Virus record (IMG/VR): IMGVR_UViG_3300012988_000001
Location: 62,001 to 126,000 of that record
Strand: one strand, 5' to 3'
Source of the DNA: a virus
Length of the DNA stretch: 64,000 nt
This document shows, piece by piece, positions 48,872 through 57,297 of this stretch. The position numbers and the translations under genes are program-made. Positions within the stretch are counted from its first letter, which is position 1, and each line of letters starts with the position of its first letter. The notes beneath the pieces are model-generated. The model did no database searches and was not told where the DNA came from. It worked only from the letters and a program-made list of their open reading frames with translations.

Positions 48872-49226
48872 GTGTCCAGCAGCAAAAATCGTAGTAGGAT
48901 TAGTGGTATCGGATTGGGTCAATATTGACCTATCCAAATACCTTGAGGATTGGGAAGATAGCGATTGTGGTTGGAGTCCAGAAGAACCAGTATGGCAAAT
49001 GTACGAACTCCACGAAGTGAAGTTAGGTCTTGCAATTCTAAACCCACCGGAGTATGATGGATTTGAAGATGACGTAGTTATTGGTGTGGAAGTACTAGAG
49101 GTTTATAGTCAACCTGCTGAACTAGATATCCCAGAACTACTTGTAAAAATTGATGAAGCCAAAGCTAAGTTTAAAGAGTTCTTTGGTTTTGATGGAAAAG
49201 TTTATTGGGCGGGAGATTATTACTAA
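48864..49226 (+). CDS. hypothetical protein, 120 aa
   Basis: Not recognised. Begins A-K-C-P-A-A-K-I-V-V-G-L-V-V; acidic and tryptophan-rich thereafter. ATG 48864 lies 8 bases before the end of the preceding gene. One-base overlap with the next gene. Confidence 0.72.
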   Translation: MAKCPAAKIVVGLVVSDWVNIDLSKYLEDWEDSDCGWSPEEPVWQMYELHEVKLGLAILNPPEYDGFEDDVVIGVEVLEVYSQPAELDIPELLVKIDEAKAKFKEFFGFDGKVYWAGDYY

Positions 49227-49504
49227 TGCCAAAAGTTATTATCGCAGCAATCCTAGAAAATTTCAGTACTGCATCAGATTTCGTTATTGATGATACTACC
49301 GTAGTAGAAAGTATTGATGAAATGAATACCTATATTCGTGACAATCGTGATGAATCAATGGGCGTAGTATTTGAATTCTTTTTCACCACTGATCCAGAAA
49401 TTAATTATGGTAGTGGCATTGAAGCACAAATGGATGCAATGGTGGATGCAACACCGATATCTTATCAAACTGCTCTATTGACTTTATGCAGTACTGGTGT
49501 ATAA
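49226..49504 (+). CDS. hypothetical acidic protein, 92 aa
   Basis: Not recognised. Small acidic alpha/beta protein. TAATG overlap with the upstream gene; a frame extending upstream to 49205 lacks a ribosome site. Confidence 0.68.
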   Translation: MPKVIIAAILENFSTASDFVIDDTTVVESIDEMNTYIRDNRDESMGVVFEFFFTTDPEINYGSGIEAQMDAMVDATPISYQTALLTLCSTGV

Positions 49505-49506
49505 AA

Positions 49507-49986
49507 ATGTATACAGTAATCTTTTTACGGGAACGCTCACAGGAACAGTATAATGGTGCTATCCATGTTGAGTGTTTCGAAACTGAGAAAGAAGTTCGCA
49601 ATTTCATTCGATTCAAAACCTTCTCACAAGAACGTTCTGATAGTGATGCGAACCGATATTTTGGGGACCGTCACTACTACGGCGACTACGGCTTTTTAGT
49701 ACTAAAGGACGGAGAGACTGTTTACAATTCCAACTTTGATTGTTCGATGGATGAAGTAGAGGTTCCAGTATGGTCAGATAACAGAATTGATTGTTATGAA
49801 GACCGTGCAGCGGGTGTAAATCAGAATGCTCGGTTGAATGGAATATTCCATGCATTAGAGAAAGTAGAAAAAGAATACAATGAATCTCTTCAGTCATATC
49901 GCGAAGAGGTTAAAAAACAAGCAGAAATTGCTAAAGAAAAAGCCTTACTTAAGACTCTTCTTGAAAAGTATCCTGATATGAAATAA
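49507..49986 (+). CDS. hypothetical protein, 159 aa
   Basis: Not recognised. The first ~100 residues are beta-rich with many aromatic residues; the last ~50 form a lysine/glutamate-rich helix likely to be a coiled coil. The ATG follows the previous stop by 2 bases. Confidence 0.72.
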   Translation: MYTVIFLRERSQEQYNGAIHVECFETEKEVRNFIRFKTFSQERSDSDANRYFGDRHYYGDYGFLVLKDGETVYNSNFDCSMDEVEVPVWSDNRIDCYEDRAAGVNQNARLNGIFHALEKVEKEYNESLQSYREEVKKQAEIAKEKALLKTLLEKYPDMK

Positions 49987-50002
49987 TGAGGTAAATACAC
50001 AT

Positions 50003-50374
50003 ATGGCTAGGGGTTATTGGAGTAAACGGGGTCACACTCTTAATGGGTTGAATCCGAATACACGAATTACTAAAACCGATAAAGATGGAAATCTTATTGA
50101 CCTACCGAGTATGTCTCTTACGCAGTATTGGGAGATAAGAAAATTACCTTTTGGTTCTGTACGGAGACAAGCGATTGTCCAGTTGTTACAGACTGGATAT
50201 TTAATTCCTGTAAATGGTATTGGGTGCATTCAATTGAATGCTGACAAAGACTTACAGAAATTGCTTAAAGAAAATAAAATTGAAATCTACAATGAGAGAA
50301 GTAGTAGTCATTTCAAAAGAACTATAGTAAGGTATAAGCATGGAAGCGAAAGACGTAAGCGGAAAAGAAATTAA
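50003..50374 (+). CDS. hypothetical basic protein, 123 aa
   Basis: Not recognised. Strongly basic at both ends (final residues S-E-R-R-K-R-K-R-N), with a central helical segment around Q-Y-W-E-I-R-K-L-P-F-G-S-V-R-R-Q. Composition suggests binding to nucleic acid. GAGG lies upstream of the ATG. Confidence 0.72.
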   Translation: MARGYWSKRGHTLNGLNPNTRITKTDKDGNLIDLPSMSLTQYWEIRKLPFGSVRRQAIVQLLQTGYLIPVNGIGCIQLNADKDLQKLLKENKIEIYNERSSSHFKRTIVRYKHGSERRKRKRN

Positions 50375-50540
50375 AATTGATGATATCGTGGCATTTGGTC
50401 ATGACAACGGTAGCACACTAATGAGGGGTAAAATCTACAAAGTTACCCAGAAAAAAGTGTGGATGCACCCTATTATTAAGGGCGTTGTCGGAGACACTAC
50501 TTATTGCCGCGATCATGATCGCGTCAGTAAGGTCGATTAA
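50340..50540 (+). CDS. hypothetical SH3-like small protein, 66 aa
   Basis: Pattern I-K-I-D-D-I-V-A-F-G-H followed by R-G-K-I-Y-K-V-T-Q-K-K-V-W-M is that of small SH3-like beta barrels common in T4-type phages. Function unknown. It overlaps the previous gene by 35 bases and the next by one base. Confidence 0.68.
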   Translation: MEAKDVSGKEIKIDDIVAFGHDNGSTLMRGKIYKVTQKKVWMHPIIKGVVGDTTYCRDHDRVSKVD

Positions 50541-50725
50541 TGTCTGAAGATGAAATAAAAGAACTAATCAAGAAAGAAATTCTTGAGAACATGTGTGTTT
50601 CTGTTAGTATAACAGCAGAACCATACTCAAATAACGAGTACTTCAACGTAAACGTAGATATCGAATACGATGGAGAAAAACTCAATAGTTACGGTGATAG
50701 TATTCGTATCCCGGACAACAACTAA
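50540..50725 (+). CDS. hypothetical acidic protein, 61 aa
   Basis: Not recognised. An acidic helix followed by two strands (V-S-V-S-I-T-A and V-N-V-D-I-E-Y). TAATG overlap with the previous gene. Confidence 0.65.
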   Translation: MSEDEIKELIKKEILENMCVSVSITAEPYSNNEYFNVNVDIEYDGEKLNSYGDSIRIPDNN

Positions 50726-50737
50726 TAGGAGTCAATT

Positions 50738-50962
50738 ATGACTGATATTATTACAAAAATTGCACGTGATGTTGCAAACACTGTTTGGACAGGTGTACAA
50801 GACGTGTTTAGTAGTGCTGGTGGTGCGTTAGTTGCCATCGTCGTTGCTATCATTCTTAGTATCTTCCCAGTGTGGATTCTTTGTGTCGCTGCTGTAGCAC
50901 TTTTTGTTGGAATTCTTTACACCCAATACAAAGAAACGCTTGACACCGAATCCGAAGAATGA
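50738..50962 (+). CDS. small membrane protein, 74 aa
   Basis: Unknown function. An amphipathic N-terminal helix, then ~35 hydrophobic residues (about 28-62) forming one long or two short transmembrane segments, then a charged tail. AGGAG precedes the ATG. The end of the gene contains the next promoter. Confidence 0.73.
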   Translation: MTDIITKIARDVANTVWTGVQDVFSSAGGALVAIVVAIILSIFPVWILCVAAVALFVGILYTQYKETLDTESEE

Positions 50963-50968
50963 GATAAT
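50940..50968 (+). promoter_or_regulatory. sigma70 promoter abutting a terminator
   Basis: TTGACA at 50940-50945, a 17-base spacer and GATAAT at 50963-50968. The terminator arm begins 2 bases later, so the predicted start (~50975) lies within it. Confidence 0.7.
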
Positions 50969-50969
50969 A

Positions 50970-50999
50970 AGCCCCTACGTAACACTAGGGGCTTTTTTA
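50970..50999 (+). terminator. Rho-independent terminator
   Basis: AGCCCCTA and TAGGGGCT form an 8-bp stem around CGTAACAC, followed by six T residues. Confidence 0.88.
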
Positions 51000-51012
51000 T
51001 TGGAGAAAAATC

Positions 51013-51453
51013 ATGCTTACTATTATGAACATTATTTCGTTAGCAATATTCTTGGTTCCGGCAGCATATTACGATTGGTTGGGTGAAACTATCCAATATA
51101 AGCTAGTAAACTTTGGTGAAGTGAATGATCAGTATGATCGTGAACTACTACTTGCAATTGCATTAGTACAGGCAGGTAAAGGTCAAGCTGAATTTAGTAC
51201 TGAAGGATTTATTCGTATTAGTACCGAAGATTCTAGTTTTACCATCTATGCACAAGATTACCGTAATGAAATGTTTGGTGTATGTTATCGTTATCAGAAA
51301 AATAACTACAGTCAACGTCGTGAAGGTATTCTATCGTTGAATACTCGTAAGTACTTACGTGAGTTCAAGGAACAACATTTGGGTATTCGTGATCCAAGTA
51401 GTATCCAAAAATCATTATTCAATTTCAAGAAAGAAAAGGTAACAATTCAATGA
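51013..51453 (+). CDS. hypothetical membrane-anchored protein, 146 aa
   Basis: Unknown function. One N-terminal hydrophobic segment (residues 2-22) precedes a soluble domain that is basic towards the end. GGAGA precedes the ATG. ATGA overlap with the next gene. Its overall plan is like the gene at 51797. Confidence 0.72.
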   Translation: MLTIMNIISLAIFLVPAAYYDWLGETIQYKLVNFGEVNDQYDRELLLAIALVQAGKGQAEFSTEGFIRISTEDSSFTIYAQDYRNEMFGVCYRYQKNNYSQRREGILSLNTRKYLREFKEQHLGIRDPSSIQKSLFNFKKEKVTIQ

Positions 51454-51788
51454 GTTTTGTACAAGTAAACGAAGTAGAAACATTTTACGCTAACATTCAC
51501 GTGGCTGGCGATTACGATGTAGCACGTGCTGCGTGTCGTGAAATTGCGTATGGATTTGGCTTCTGCTTCCAGTTACATAAAGTAGATTACATCTACACTG
51601 GTGGTGAGGAAACTGGTCTATTGATTCGTGTAATTAACTATCCACGTTTCCCTCGCAGTCCAGAAGAGATCACGCGGCCAACAGTAGAGTTTGCTAAAAT
51701 TATCGCTGATAAATTATGCCAAAAGAGCTTTACAGTCGAAACGAAGACTGATACAATGTACTTCGAAAGCGACAAGCATACCAAATAA
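51450..51788 (+). CDS. hypothetical protein, 112 aa
   Basis: Not recognised. Alpha/beta protein with two cysteines in the first half. It lies between two membrane-anchored protein genes and overlaps the first. Confidence 0.73.
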   Translation: MSFVQVNEVETFYANIHVAGDYDVARAACREIAYGFGFCFQLHKVDYIYTGGEETGLLIRVINYPRFPRSPEEITRPTVEFAKIIADKLCQKSFTVETKTDTMYFESDKHTK

Positions 51789-51796
51789 GGGGTAAT

Positions 51797-52399
51797 ATGT
51801 TAATCACGATTGCATCATATGTTGCGACCGCAGTTCTACCATTCGCAACATACATTGGATATAAACACTATATCAATCGCAATATACCAAAAGTACTTGC
51901 GAAGCCACCAGAACCTTCTGAGGCTGAAGTGGTAGAACTACCAACATCTGGTTTATCGGTGATTGAATACAATATCCCGGAAGAGACAGAAGAAGAGTAC
52001 TTGAAACGCCTGAAGTTCATTCATAGTGAAGCATGGCAGGAGTACCAAAATTACTATAAATCTCGTAAACTACTTGAAGCCCCAGATCGTTTCGTAAACT
52101 TGCTTCTTTTGAAGCTACGCAATGGTGAAGTATCTATGGAGTGTCGCCAGCATACAATGAATTTCTCTGATGGTACTGAAATTTGGATTGCAAACAAGTA
52201 CTACGGTTATGGAAACGTATATGAATGTAAACGTCCCGGCATCAAATTTGATTCCAGTGATGGTCGCCTATCTCCATATACTTTCATGACGATTGTGGAC
52301 TTGAATATGGAACGCACTAACTTCGCAGAGTGGAAACAACACCATGACGATTACTCTCGCCGCCGGGTAAAGGGCATTAAAGCCCTATTGAGAAAGTAA
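51797..52399 (+). CDS. hypothetical membrane-anchored protein, 200 aa
   Basis: Unknown function. N-terminal hydrophobic segment (2-24), a proline/glutamate linker (K-P-P-E-P-S-E-A-E), then a soluble domain with a basic C-terminal helix. One-base overlap with the next gene. AAGGGG precedes the ATG. Confidence 0.73.
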   Translation: MLITIASYVATAVLPFATYIGYKHYINRNIPKVLAKPPEPSEAEVVELPTSGLSVIEYNIPEETEEEYLKRLKFIHSEAWQEYQNYYKSRKLLEAPDRFVNLLLLKLRNGEVSMECRQHTMNFSDGTEIWIANKYYGYGNVYECKRPGIKFDSSDGRLSPYTFMTIVDLNMERTNFAEWKQHHDDYSRRRVKGIKALLRK

Positions 52400-52926
52400 T
52401 GGATAAGTCATTATATTATAAAATAATTGAAGTACTGTACCAGTTCATGGATCTTGAAGTTCAAAACAACTTAATTTGGGGACATCCAAAAGAGTACAGT
52501 ACTCAATTATTCAAAGAATGTGGTTATGAGATTACGGATTGGTCGTGGTACGATGGGCCAATTGTAACTCTAAAATGTACTGAACATCCCCAACTAAGTG
52601 TTAATTACGCAGCATGTGCAAATTCCTATTGCATTGTGAGTGAAGAACCGGTAGAATATATAAATGTTCAGGTTGAGGAAGTTCCTAAACTTGCTTCGGA
52701 ACAAAAACGTTCTGAGTATGATTTCAGGAATATTCAAGTCAAGCAACAATTGGCTGAATCTAAAAATGGTGAATATGACAAACTTGTTGATTTTGTCGGA
52801 TCATATGAATTTGATTGTTTTGTACTAAAATTGCATGAATGGAAAAATTCATTTGACAAGTCAAAAGATTACGATTATGCTATTACTATCTACTTAGGAA
52901 AGGAGGTTGATCTTGGACAAGTTTAA
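52399..52926 (+). CDS. hypothetical protein, 175 aa
   Basis: Not recognised. Acidic, with a short N-terminal helix, a tryptophan-rich strand region and a C-terminal alpha/beta part. The strong ribosome site for the next gene (AAGGAGG) lies inside its last codons. Confidence 0.73.
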   Translation: MDKSLYYKIIEVLYQFMDLEVQNNLIWGHPKEYSTQLFKECGYEITDWSWYDGPIVTLKCTEHPQLSVNYAACANSYCIVSEEPVEYINVQVEEVPKLASEQKRSEYDFRNIQVKQQLAESKNGEYDKLVDFVGSYEFDCFVLKLHEWKNSFDKSKDYDYAITIYLGKEVDLGQV

Positions 52927-53074
52927 AGATGTACCGAAGTACATGTTTGCAGCAATTCTTGCTGGTGTTGGTGCTTACGGTTTTATTAACAGTCTTGAGA
53001 ACTGGCAGATATGGTTAATTATTTCAGTACTATACCTTGGAATATCTAAGGGTTGGGAAACGGTGATGAATTAA
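52913..53074 (+). CDS. small membrane protein with TTG start, 53 aa
   Basis: The start TTG at 52913 is 6 bases after a near-perfect AAGGAGG; no ATG start exists there. The product has an amphipathic start, a Gly/Ala-rich segment (AAILAGVGAYGF) and a second hydrophobic segment (IWLIISVLYLGIS), so two membrane passes are likely. Its stop overlaps the next ATG (TAATG). Confidence 0.65.
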   Translation: MDKFKDVPKYMFAAILAGVGAYGFINSLENWQIWLIISVLYLGISKGWETVMN

Positions 53075-53463
53075 TGGCAACTTCTAAACGTTCACGTAAA
53101 CGTAAAGTAGCTACTTACTTTACAAAATTTGTCGGTGCTGGAACATTTGGTCGTCAATGGTTTTACTTACGCTTAATTCACAAAAATGACTTAAATGGTT
53201 TATTTGAGCGTGAGTTGAGGACGAAACGTATGCGTAACAAATGTATTGAATACCTTGACTTTGAGGCAATTTCACCAATGTTACACCGCTGGTCTGTACC
53301 AGTTGTACATACGAATCCATGTAAGAAAAGTCGTATCAAAAAGCATTGTGATTCTTACCGGATGATGAAAGCTGAAGAAATACCATCACCAGATGGAAAA
53401 TATTCTTATACTGAAGATGAATTGATGAATCTATACCTTTCTAACGGTGGCGAGGATGAATAG
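53074..53463 (+). CDS. hypothetical basic protein, 129 aa
   Basis: Not recognised. Begins with a basic cluster (S-K-R-S-R-K-R-K) and stays basic to about residue 105, with an acidic tail. Two cysteines near 90-97 and a histidine could form part of a metal site. Nucleic-acid binding is likely from composition. Confidence 0.72.
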   Translation: MATSKRSRKRKVATYFTKFVGAGTFGRQWFYLRLIHKNDLNGLFERELRTKRMRNKCIEYLDFEAISPMLHRWSVPVVHTNPCKKSRIKKHCDSYRMMKAEEIPSPDGKYSYTEDELMNLYLSNGGEDE

Positions 53464-53710
53464 AGTACATCAAACTAGATTGAAGTGCTTTTTGAATCCT
53501 AAACTCAGGGCAATTCAATTCTGGACTGATGAACCATATGTAGTCGCTTCACGATTTGATAACGGTGTGTTCATAACTTACGTAATAACTCGTGTGAAGT
53601 ATGATAAGAAAACCATTTACAATAACGATTTAGTACTAACTAAAATTGAAGTACATAAACCGTTCTATAAAACTATTAAACACATTTGGAGAAAATTATG
53701 GCAGAACTAG
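53456..53710 (+). CDS. hypothetical basic protein, 84 aa
   Basis: Not recognised. Beta-rich small protein with a basic C-terminus (H-I-W-R-K-L-W-Q-N). ATG 53456 follows GCGAGG. It overlaps genes on both sides; the RNA ligase ATG lies 13 bases before its end. Confidence 0.68.
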   Translation: MNRVHQTRLKCFLNPKLRAIQFWTDEPYVVASRFDNGVFITYVITRVKYDKKTIYNNDLVLTKIEVHKPFYKTIKHIWRKLWQN

Positions 53711-54954
53711 TAACTGAAGGTCGTAAACTTGTAACTATCCGTAAAATCAATGCGATTGATGCGATTGAGGGTGCTGACCTGATCGTAAAAGCAACCGTAG
53801 ATGGTTGGGAAGTAATCGTGAAAAAAGGTGAATTCGAAGTTGGTGATTTCTGTGTATTCTTCGAAATCGATTCCTTCCTACCAGTACAGACACAACAATT
53901 CGCATTCCTAGCTGGCAGCGGTACTAAACTCGATGAGAAAGAAGTAGAGCGTTTCCGTCTACGTACCAAGAAACTACGCGGTGTTGTCTCTCAGGGTCTA
54001 GCACTACCTGTATCTATGTTCGAAGCAGAACTAGAAGCAATTGATGAAGCTGCGGGTAATCACCCTGATTCTTATAGCCTAGCTATTCGTGATCAGCTAC
54101 TAGCACAGCTAGAAGATTCTCGTGAGGGTATTGAACAATTCCTACACGTAACTAAGTACGAACGTCCTGATGAGCGTAATGGCGGTACTGGTCTAGGTAA
54201 ATGTAAAGCGGCTGGTAACTTCCCTATCGTTATTCCTAAGACTGACGAAGACCGTATCCAGAACGTAATGGGTAAGTACATCCAGACTATGAAGGGTGTT
54301 GGTTTCCGTAAGTCTCTAAAACTAGATGGCTCTAGCCAAACTATTGCTTTCATGAGCAACCCAGATTACTACGTTGAGAAGGTTGATGATGAAGTACGTG
54401 CATGGAACGAAGAAACTCAAGAACTAGAAATCGTTGAAGTTAAACCGTATCCATTCCAGTGGGAAGATGGTCAGATTTCTATCTGCTCTCGTAACCTAGC
54501 ACTAAAATTCGATCCCGAATCTCACTTCTGGAAAGCAGCACTAAAAGATGATATCCCAGCACGTCTAAAAGAGTACTGTGTAGCTCATGATCGCCAGCTA
54601 GCTATCCAAGGTGAAGTAATGGGTCCGGGCATTCAGGGTAACCGTGAAGAACTAGAAGATTACCAGTTCTACGCATTCCGTATCTGGGACATTGACAACC
54701 GTTGCTTCCTTGATGACGGCGATTTCTTAACTCTTTGTGCACTACTAGGAGTAACTACAGTACCACAAGGTGATATTGTATACTTCTTCGATGAATATAC
54801 TTCTATCAAAGAAGCGGTAGAATCTGCTGACCATGCATCTATCAAACACAAGATCGCAGAAGGTGATGTATACAAGAGTGTTACTAAAGTGAATGGCGTA
54901 ACTGTGCACTTTAAAGTGATTAACAATAAATTCTTGCTAAAATGTGAGGACTAA
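53698..54954 (+). CDS. RNA ligase (ATP-dependent, DRB0094/Rnl5-like)
   Basis: Joins RNA ends or seals nicks using ATP. Motif I is K208-L-D-G-S-S, with motif III-like I-Q-G-E-V-M-G near 315 and motif V-like H-F-K-V-I-N-N-K-F near 400. The N-terminal ~190 residues contain an OB-like region (A-T-V-D-G-W-E-V-I-V-K, then F-E-V-G-D-F-C-V-F-F-E), the arrangement of the Deinococcus-type family, rather than T4 Rnl1 or Rnl2. At 418 residues it is full length. ATG 53698 is chosen, with GGAGAAA before it. Confidence 0.85.
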   Translation: MAELVTEGRKLVTIRKINAIDAIEGADLIVKATVDGWEVIVKKGEFEVGDFCVFFEIDSFLPVQTQQFAFLAGSGTKLDEKEVERFRLRTKKLRGVVSQGLALPVSMFEAELEAIDEAAGNHPDSYSLAIRDQLLAQLEDSREGIEQFLHVTKYERPDERNGGTGLGKCKAAGNFPIVIPKTDEDRIQNVMGKYIQTMKGVGFRKSLKLDGSSQTIAFMSNPDYYVEKVDDEVRAWNEETQELEIVEVKPYPFQWEDGQISICSRNLALKFDPESHFWKAALKDDIPARLKEYCVAHDRQLAIQGEVMGPGIQGNREELEDYQFYAFRIWDIDNRCFLDDGDFLTLCALLGVTTVPQGDIVYFFDEYTSIKEAVESADHASIKHKIAEGDVYKSVTKVNGVTVHFKVINNKFLLKCED

Positions 54955-54955
54955 T

Positions 54956-55453
54956 ATGCAATACACGTTGAAATCTTACTTTTGTAAGTACAAGATTAAT
55001 GCTCAGGAATTTACTGATATTGAGCTTGAAGCTATTTTGAGTTTGTGTAATAGTTCTGGTATTGAAAATAGTTTTTATACGGCCCAATCATTCCGTAATG
55101 CAGAATTTCATTATTTGACAGCCGTCGATCATGGTGATAAAGTTGCAAAATGTTCACAACATAATACTAAACGTGTAAATGTATCACGTGAGCAAGTGAT
55201 TGATGATTTAAAACTTTATGAAAAAAGTTCGGTTTTTATCAAACAGTCAACGACGGAAACTGATTCTCTAGTAGTATCTGTTTATAGTAGTGGTCACCCA
55301 CACTATTTTACTTATGCTTTTGACTTCAACACAAAAGTAACATACTGTTTAGTAGGAAATCAGTTCTGGGTACGTGCATCACAGAATTTCACTGAAAAGG
55401 AAATATTTAATATGCTTACGATTCAACAAGATGTTGAAATCGTTGTAAACTAA
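54956..55453 (+). CDS. hypothetical protein, 165 aa
   Basis: Not recognised. Alpha/beta protein, cysteine-containing at the N-terminus (Y-F-C-K-Y-K). GAGGA precedes ATG 54956, one base after the ligase stop. A terminator follows. Confidence 0.72.
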   Translation: MQYTLKSYFCKYKINAQEFTDIELEAILSLCNSSGIENSFYTAQSFRNAEFHYLTAVDHGDKVAKCSQHNTKRVNVSREQVIDDLKLYEKSSVFIKQSTTETDSLVVSVYSSGHPHYFTYAFDFNTKVTYCLVGNQFWVRASQNFTEKEIFNMLTIQQDVEIVVN

Positions 55454-55460
55454 AAAATAT

Positions 55461-55499
55461 GCAGTTTGTTTCAAAAACTTGGGACAAACTGCTTTTTTT
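55461..55499 (+). terminator. terminator overlapping the next promoter
   Basis: GCAGTTTGT (55461-55469) and ACAAACTGC (55484-55492) form a 9-bp stem, followed by seven T residues. The 3' arm is the conserved GGGACAAAC segment of the promoter at 55479. Confidence 0.8.
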
Positions 55500-55509
55500 G
55501 TGCTATAAT
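55479..55509 (+). promoter_or_regulatory. promoter (TTGGGACA family) embedded in a terminator
   Basis: TTGGGACAAAC with GGGACA at 55481-55486, a 17-base spacer holding the terminator T run, and TATAAT at 55504-55509. Leader of about 58 bases before the ATG at 55574. Confidence 0.75.
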
Positions 55510-55573
55510 TAAGTTATTAAGAAATGAGTCAACACTCAAACCAAATTATCCATTTCTGAGAGGTAGAAAATAT

Positions 55574-57106
55574 ATGTCATTCAAACAAGCAGTTATCAAC
55601 GAAACCACCGCAGCAACCGACAACGTAGCTTTCACGGCTAACGGTGCAGTCTCAAACGCAAGCTCCCTCAACTTCCTAGTTGATCTATTTGCGATTCTAG
55701 GTGCAGTTCGTGGTAAAGATTTCTCTACCTTTGAGAATCTATTCGAACAAGCATATTCCATGAACCGTAAGCTAACGCTTCAAATGGTTCTATGGGTACG
55801 TGATGTTCGCGGTGGTGCAGGTGAGCGTGAAACCACACGTCAAATCCTTCGTCACCTAGAAGCAAACCATCAACAGGATCTAGTAGAACTAATCCCAGTA
55901 CTCGCAGAGTATGGTCGTTGGGATGATCTTCTAATTTTCACTAACGATAATGTGAAGAACTTTGCTTATGCAACTATTTCTGCTAATCTAAAAGCTGGTA
56001 ACGCACTATGTGCTAAATGGATGCCTCGCGTCTATAAGCTCAAAAAAGGTGCTGATGGTACAGTGAACAAAGAATCGGTTGCAAACCAGAACCGTATTGC
56101 GAACAATCAAATTGCTCGTGAGCTAATGCAAGTGATGGGTCTAAACGAACGTCAGTACCGCAAACTACTAGCTTCTCTAAGCACTACGGTTGAACAAAAC
56201 ATGTGTGCTAAAGATTGGTCTAGTATTGAGTACTCTCATGTTCCATCTGTAGCAATGAACCGCTACCGTGCTGCTTTCATGCGTAACGACGAAACTCGTT
56301 TCACTGAATTCGGTAACAAGGTAGAAGCTGGTGAAGTTAAGGTTAATGCTTCGGCACTATTCCCTTACGATGTAACCACTAAGTTCAAGTACGGTCAATC
56401 CGACAAGGTTTTTGTTGGTCAGTGGGATGCTCTACCAGACTACTTAAACGGTGCTTCAATCCTACCAATGTGTGATACCAGTGGTTCGATGGAATGTCCA
56501 GCAGGTGCATCAGGCTCCCTAACTTGTATGGATGTAGCGGTTTCTCTAAGCCTCTATATTTCTGACAAGCAGAAAGGTGCGTTCAAGGACGTGTTCTTGA
56601 ACTTCAGCGAGTCTCCCAACTTGTTCGTACTTAAGGGTAAGAACATCGAAGAGAAGTATCGCGACCTCTGCAAGTACAAGGGTGGTGCGTACTGGGGTGG
56701 TTCTACTGATATCGGTAAGGCTTTCCACCACATCCTAAAAACTGCTGTGAAGCAGAACGTGCAACAACAGGATATGCCTGAATATCTACTAATCTTTAGC
56801 GATATGGAGTTCGACTCTACATATGCTTGGGGTGGTGTAGAGAACAACGGTAACTGGGATGTAACTGCTTATGAGTATGCTAAACAGCTATACGCTCAGA
56901 ACGGTTATGAACTACCTAAAGTTATCTTCTGGAACCTAAATGGTCGTCCGGGTAACAACCCTGTCACGATCCACGATACTGGCACTGCTATGGTATCTGG
57001 TTTCAGTCCAGCAATCCTAACTGCAATCCTAGCTGGTGAGCAAGTAGATCCTGTATCTATCATGCTAGCAGCAATTGATAAGCCTCGCTATCAAGTGATT
57101 GCATAA
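55574..57106 (+). CDS. Ro/TROVE-like protein with VWA domain (DUF2828-type)
   Basis: 510 aa. The N-terminal ~270 residues are helical, with V-R-D-V-R-G-G-A-G-E-R near 76-85, a signature shared with DUF2828 and TROVE (Ro60-like) proteins. A VWA domain follows with MIDAS motif D301-T-S-G-S305. Ro proteins bind small Y-type RNAs in RNA quality control. ATG 55574 follows GAGAGG; the open frame begins at 55466, but the promoter lies inside that extension. The gene stands alone between its own promoter and a terminator and has GC-richer codons than its neighbours. RNA binding is an inference. Confidence 0.75.
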   Translation: MSFKQAVINETTAATDNVAFTANGAVSNASSLNFLVDLFAILGAVRGKDFSTFENLFEQAYSMNRKLTLQMVLWVRDVRGGAGERETTRQILRHLEANHQQDLVELIPVLAEYGRWDDLLIFTNDNVKNFAYATISANLKAGNALCAKWMPRVYKLKKGADGTVNKESVANQNRIANNQIARELMQVMGLNERQYRKLLASLSTTVEQNMCAKDWSSIEYSHVPSVAMNRYRAAFMRNDETRFTEFGNKVEAGEVKVNASALFPYDVTTKFKYGQSDKVFVGQWDALPDYLNGASILPMCDTSGSMECPAGASGSLTCMDVAVSLSLYISDKQKGAFKDVFLNFSESPNLFVLKGKNIEEKYRDLCKYKGGAYWGGSTDIGKAFHHILKTAVKQNVQQQDMPEYLLIFSDMEFDSTYAWGGVENNGNWDVTAYEYAKQLYAQNGYELPKVIFWNLNGRPGNNPVTIHDTGTAMVSGFSPAILTAILAGEQVDPVSIMLAAIDKPRYQVIA

Positions 57107-57111
57107 GATTA

Positions 57112-57141
57112 CCGCCCCACACTTAGTGGGGCTTCTCATTT
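57112..57141 (+). terminator. Rho-independent terminator
   Basis: GCCCCAC and GTGGGGC pair around ACTTA, followed by TTCTCATTT. Confidence 0.75.
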
Positions 57142-57153
57142 CAAGGACTAAAT

Positions 57154-57294
57154 ATGAAACAAGTACGCAATTTCCTCTTTGCCTCTTATTTGAACTTTCG
57201 AGTATCTACGGCAATCAATCCTGTACTAACTACTTTACTCGCTGCTGTGAGTGTGGTATTCTTATATTCTGTGTTGAAAATATTCGGACTATAA
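57154..57294 (+). CDS. small membrane protein, 46 aa
   Basis: ATG at 57154 has AAGGA 7-11 bases upstream. The product has a basic N-terminus and one hydrophobic segment near the C-terminus (about residues 24-44, V-L-T-T-L-L-A-A-V-S-V-V-F-L). Function unknown. Confidence 0.6.
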   Translation: MKQVRNFLFASYLNFRVSTAINPVLTTLLAAVSVVFLYSVLKIFGL

Positions 57295-57297
57295 GAG

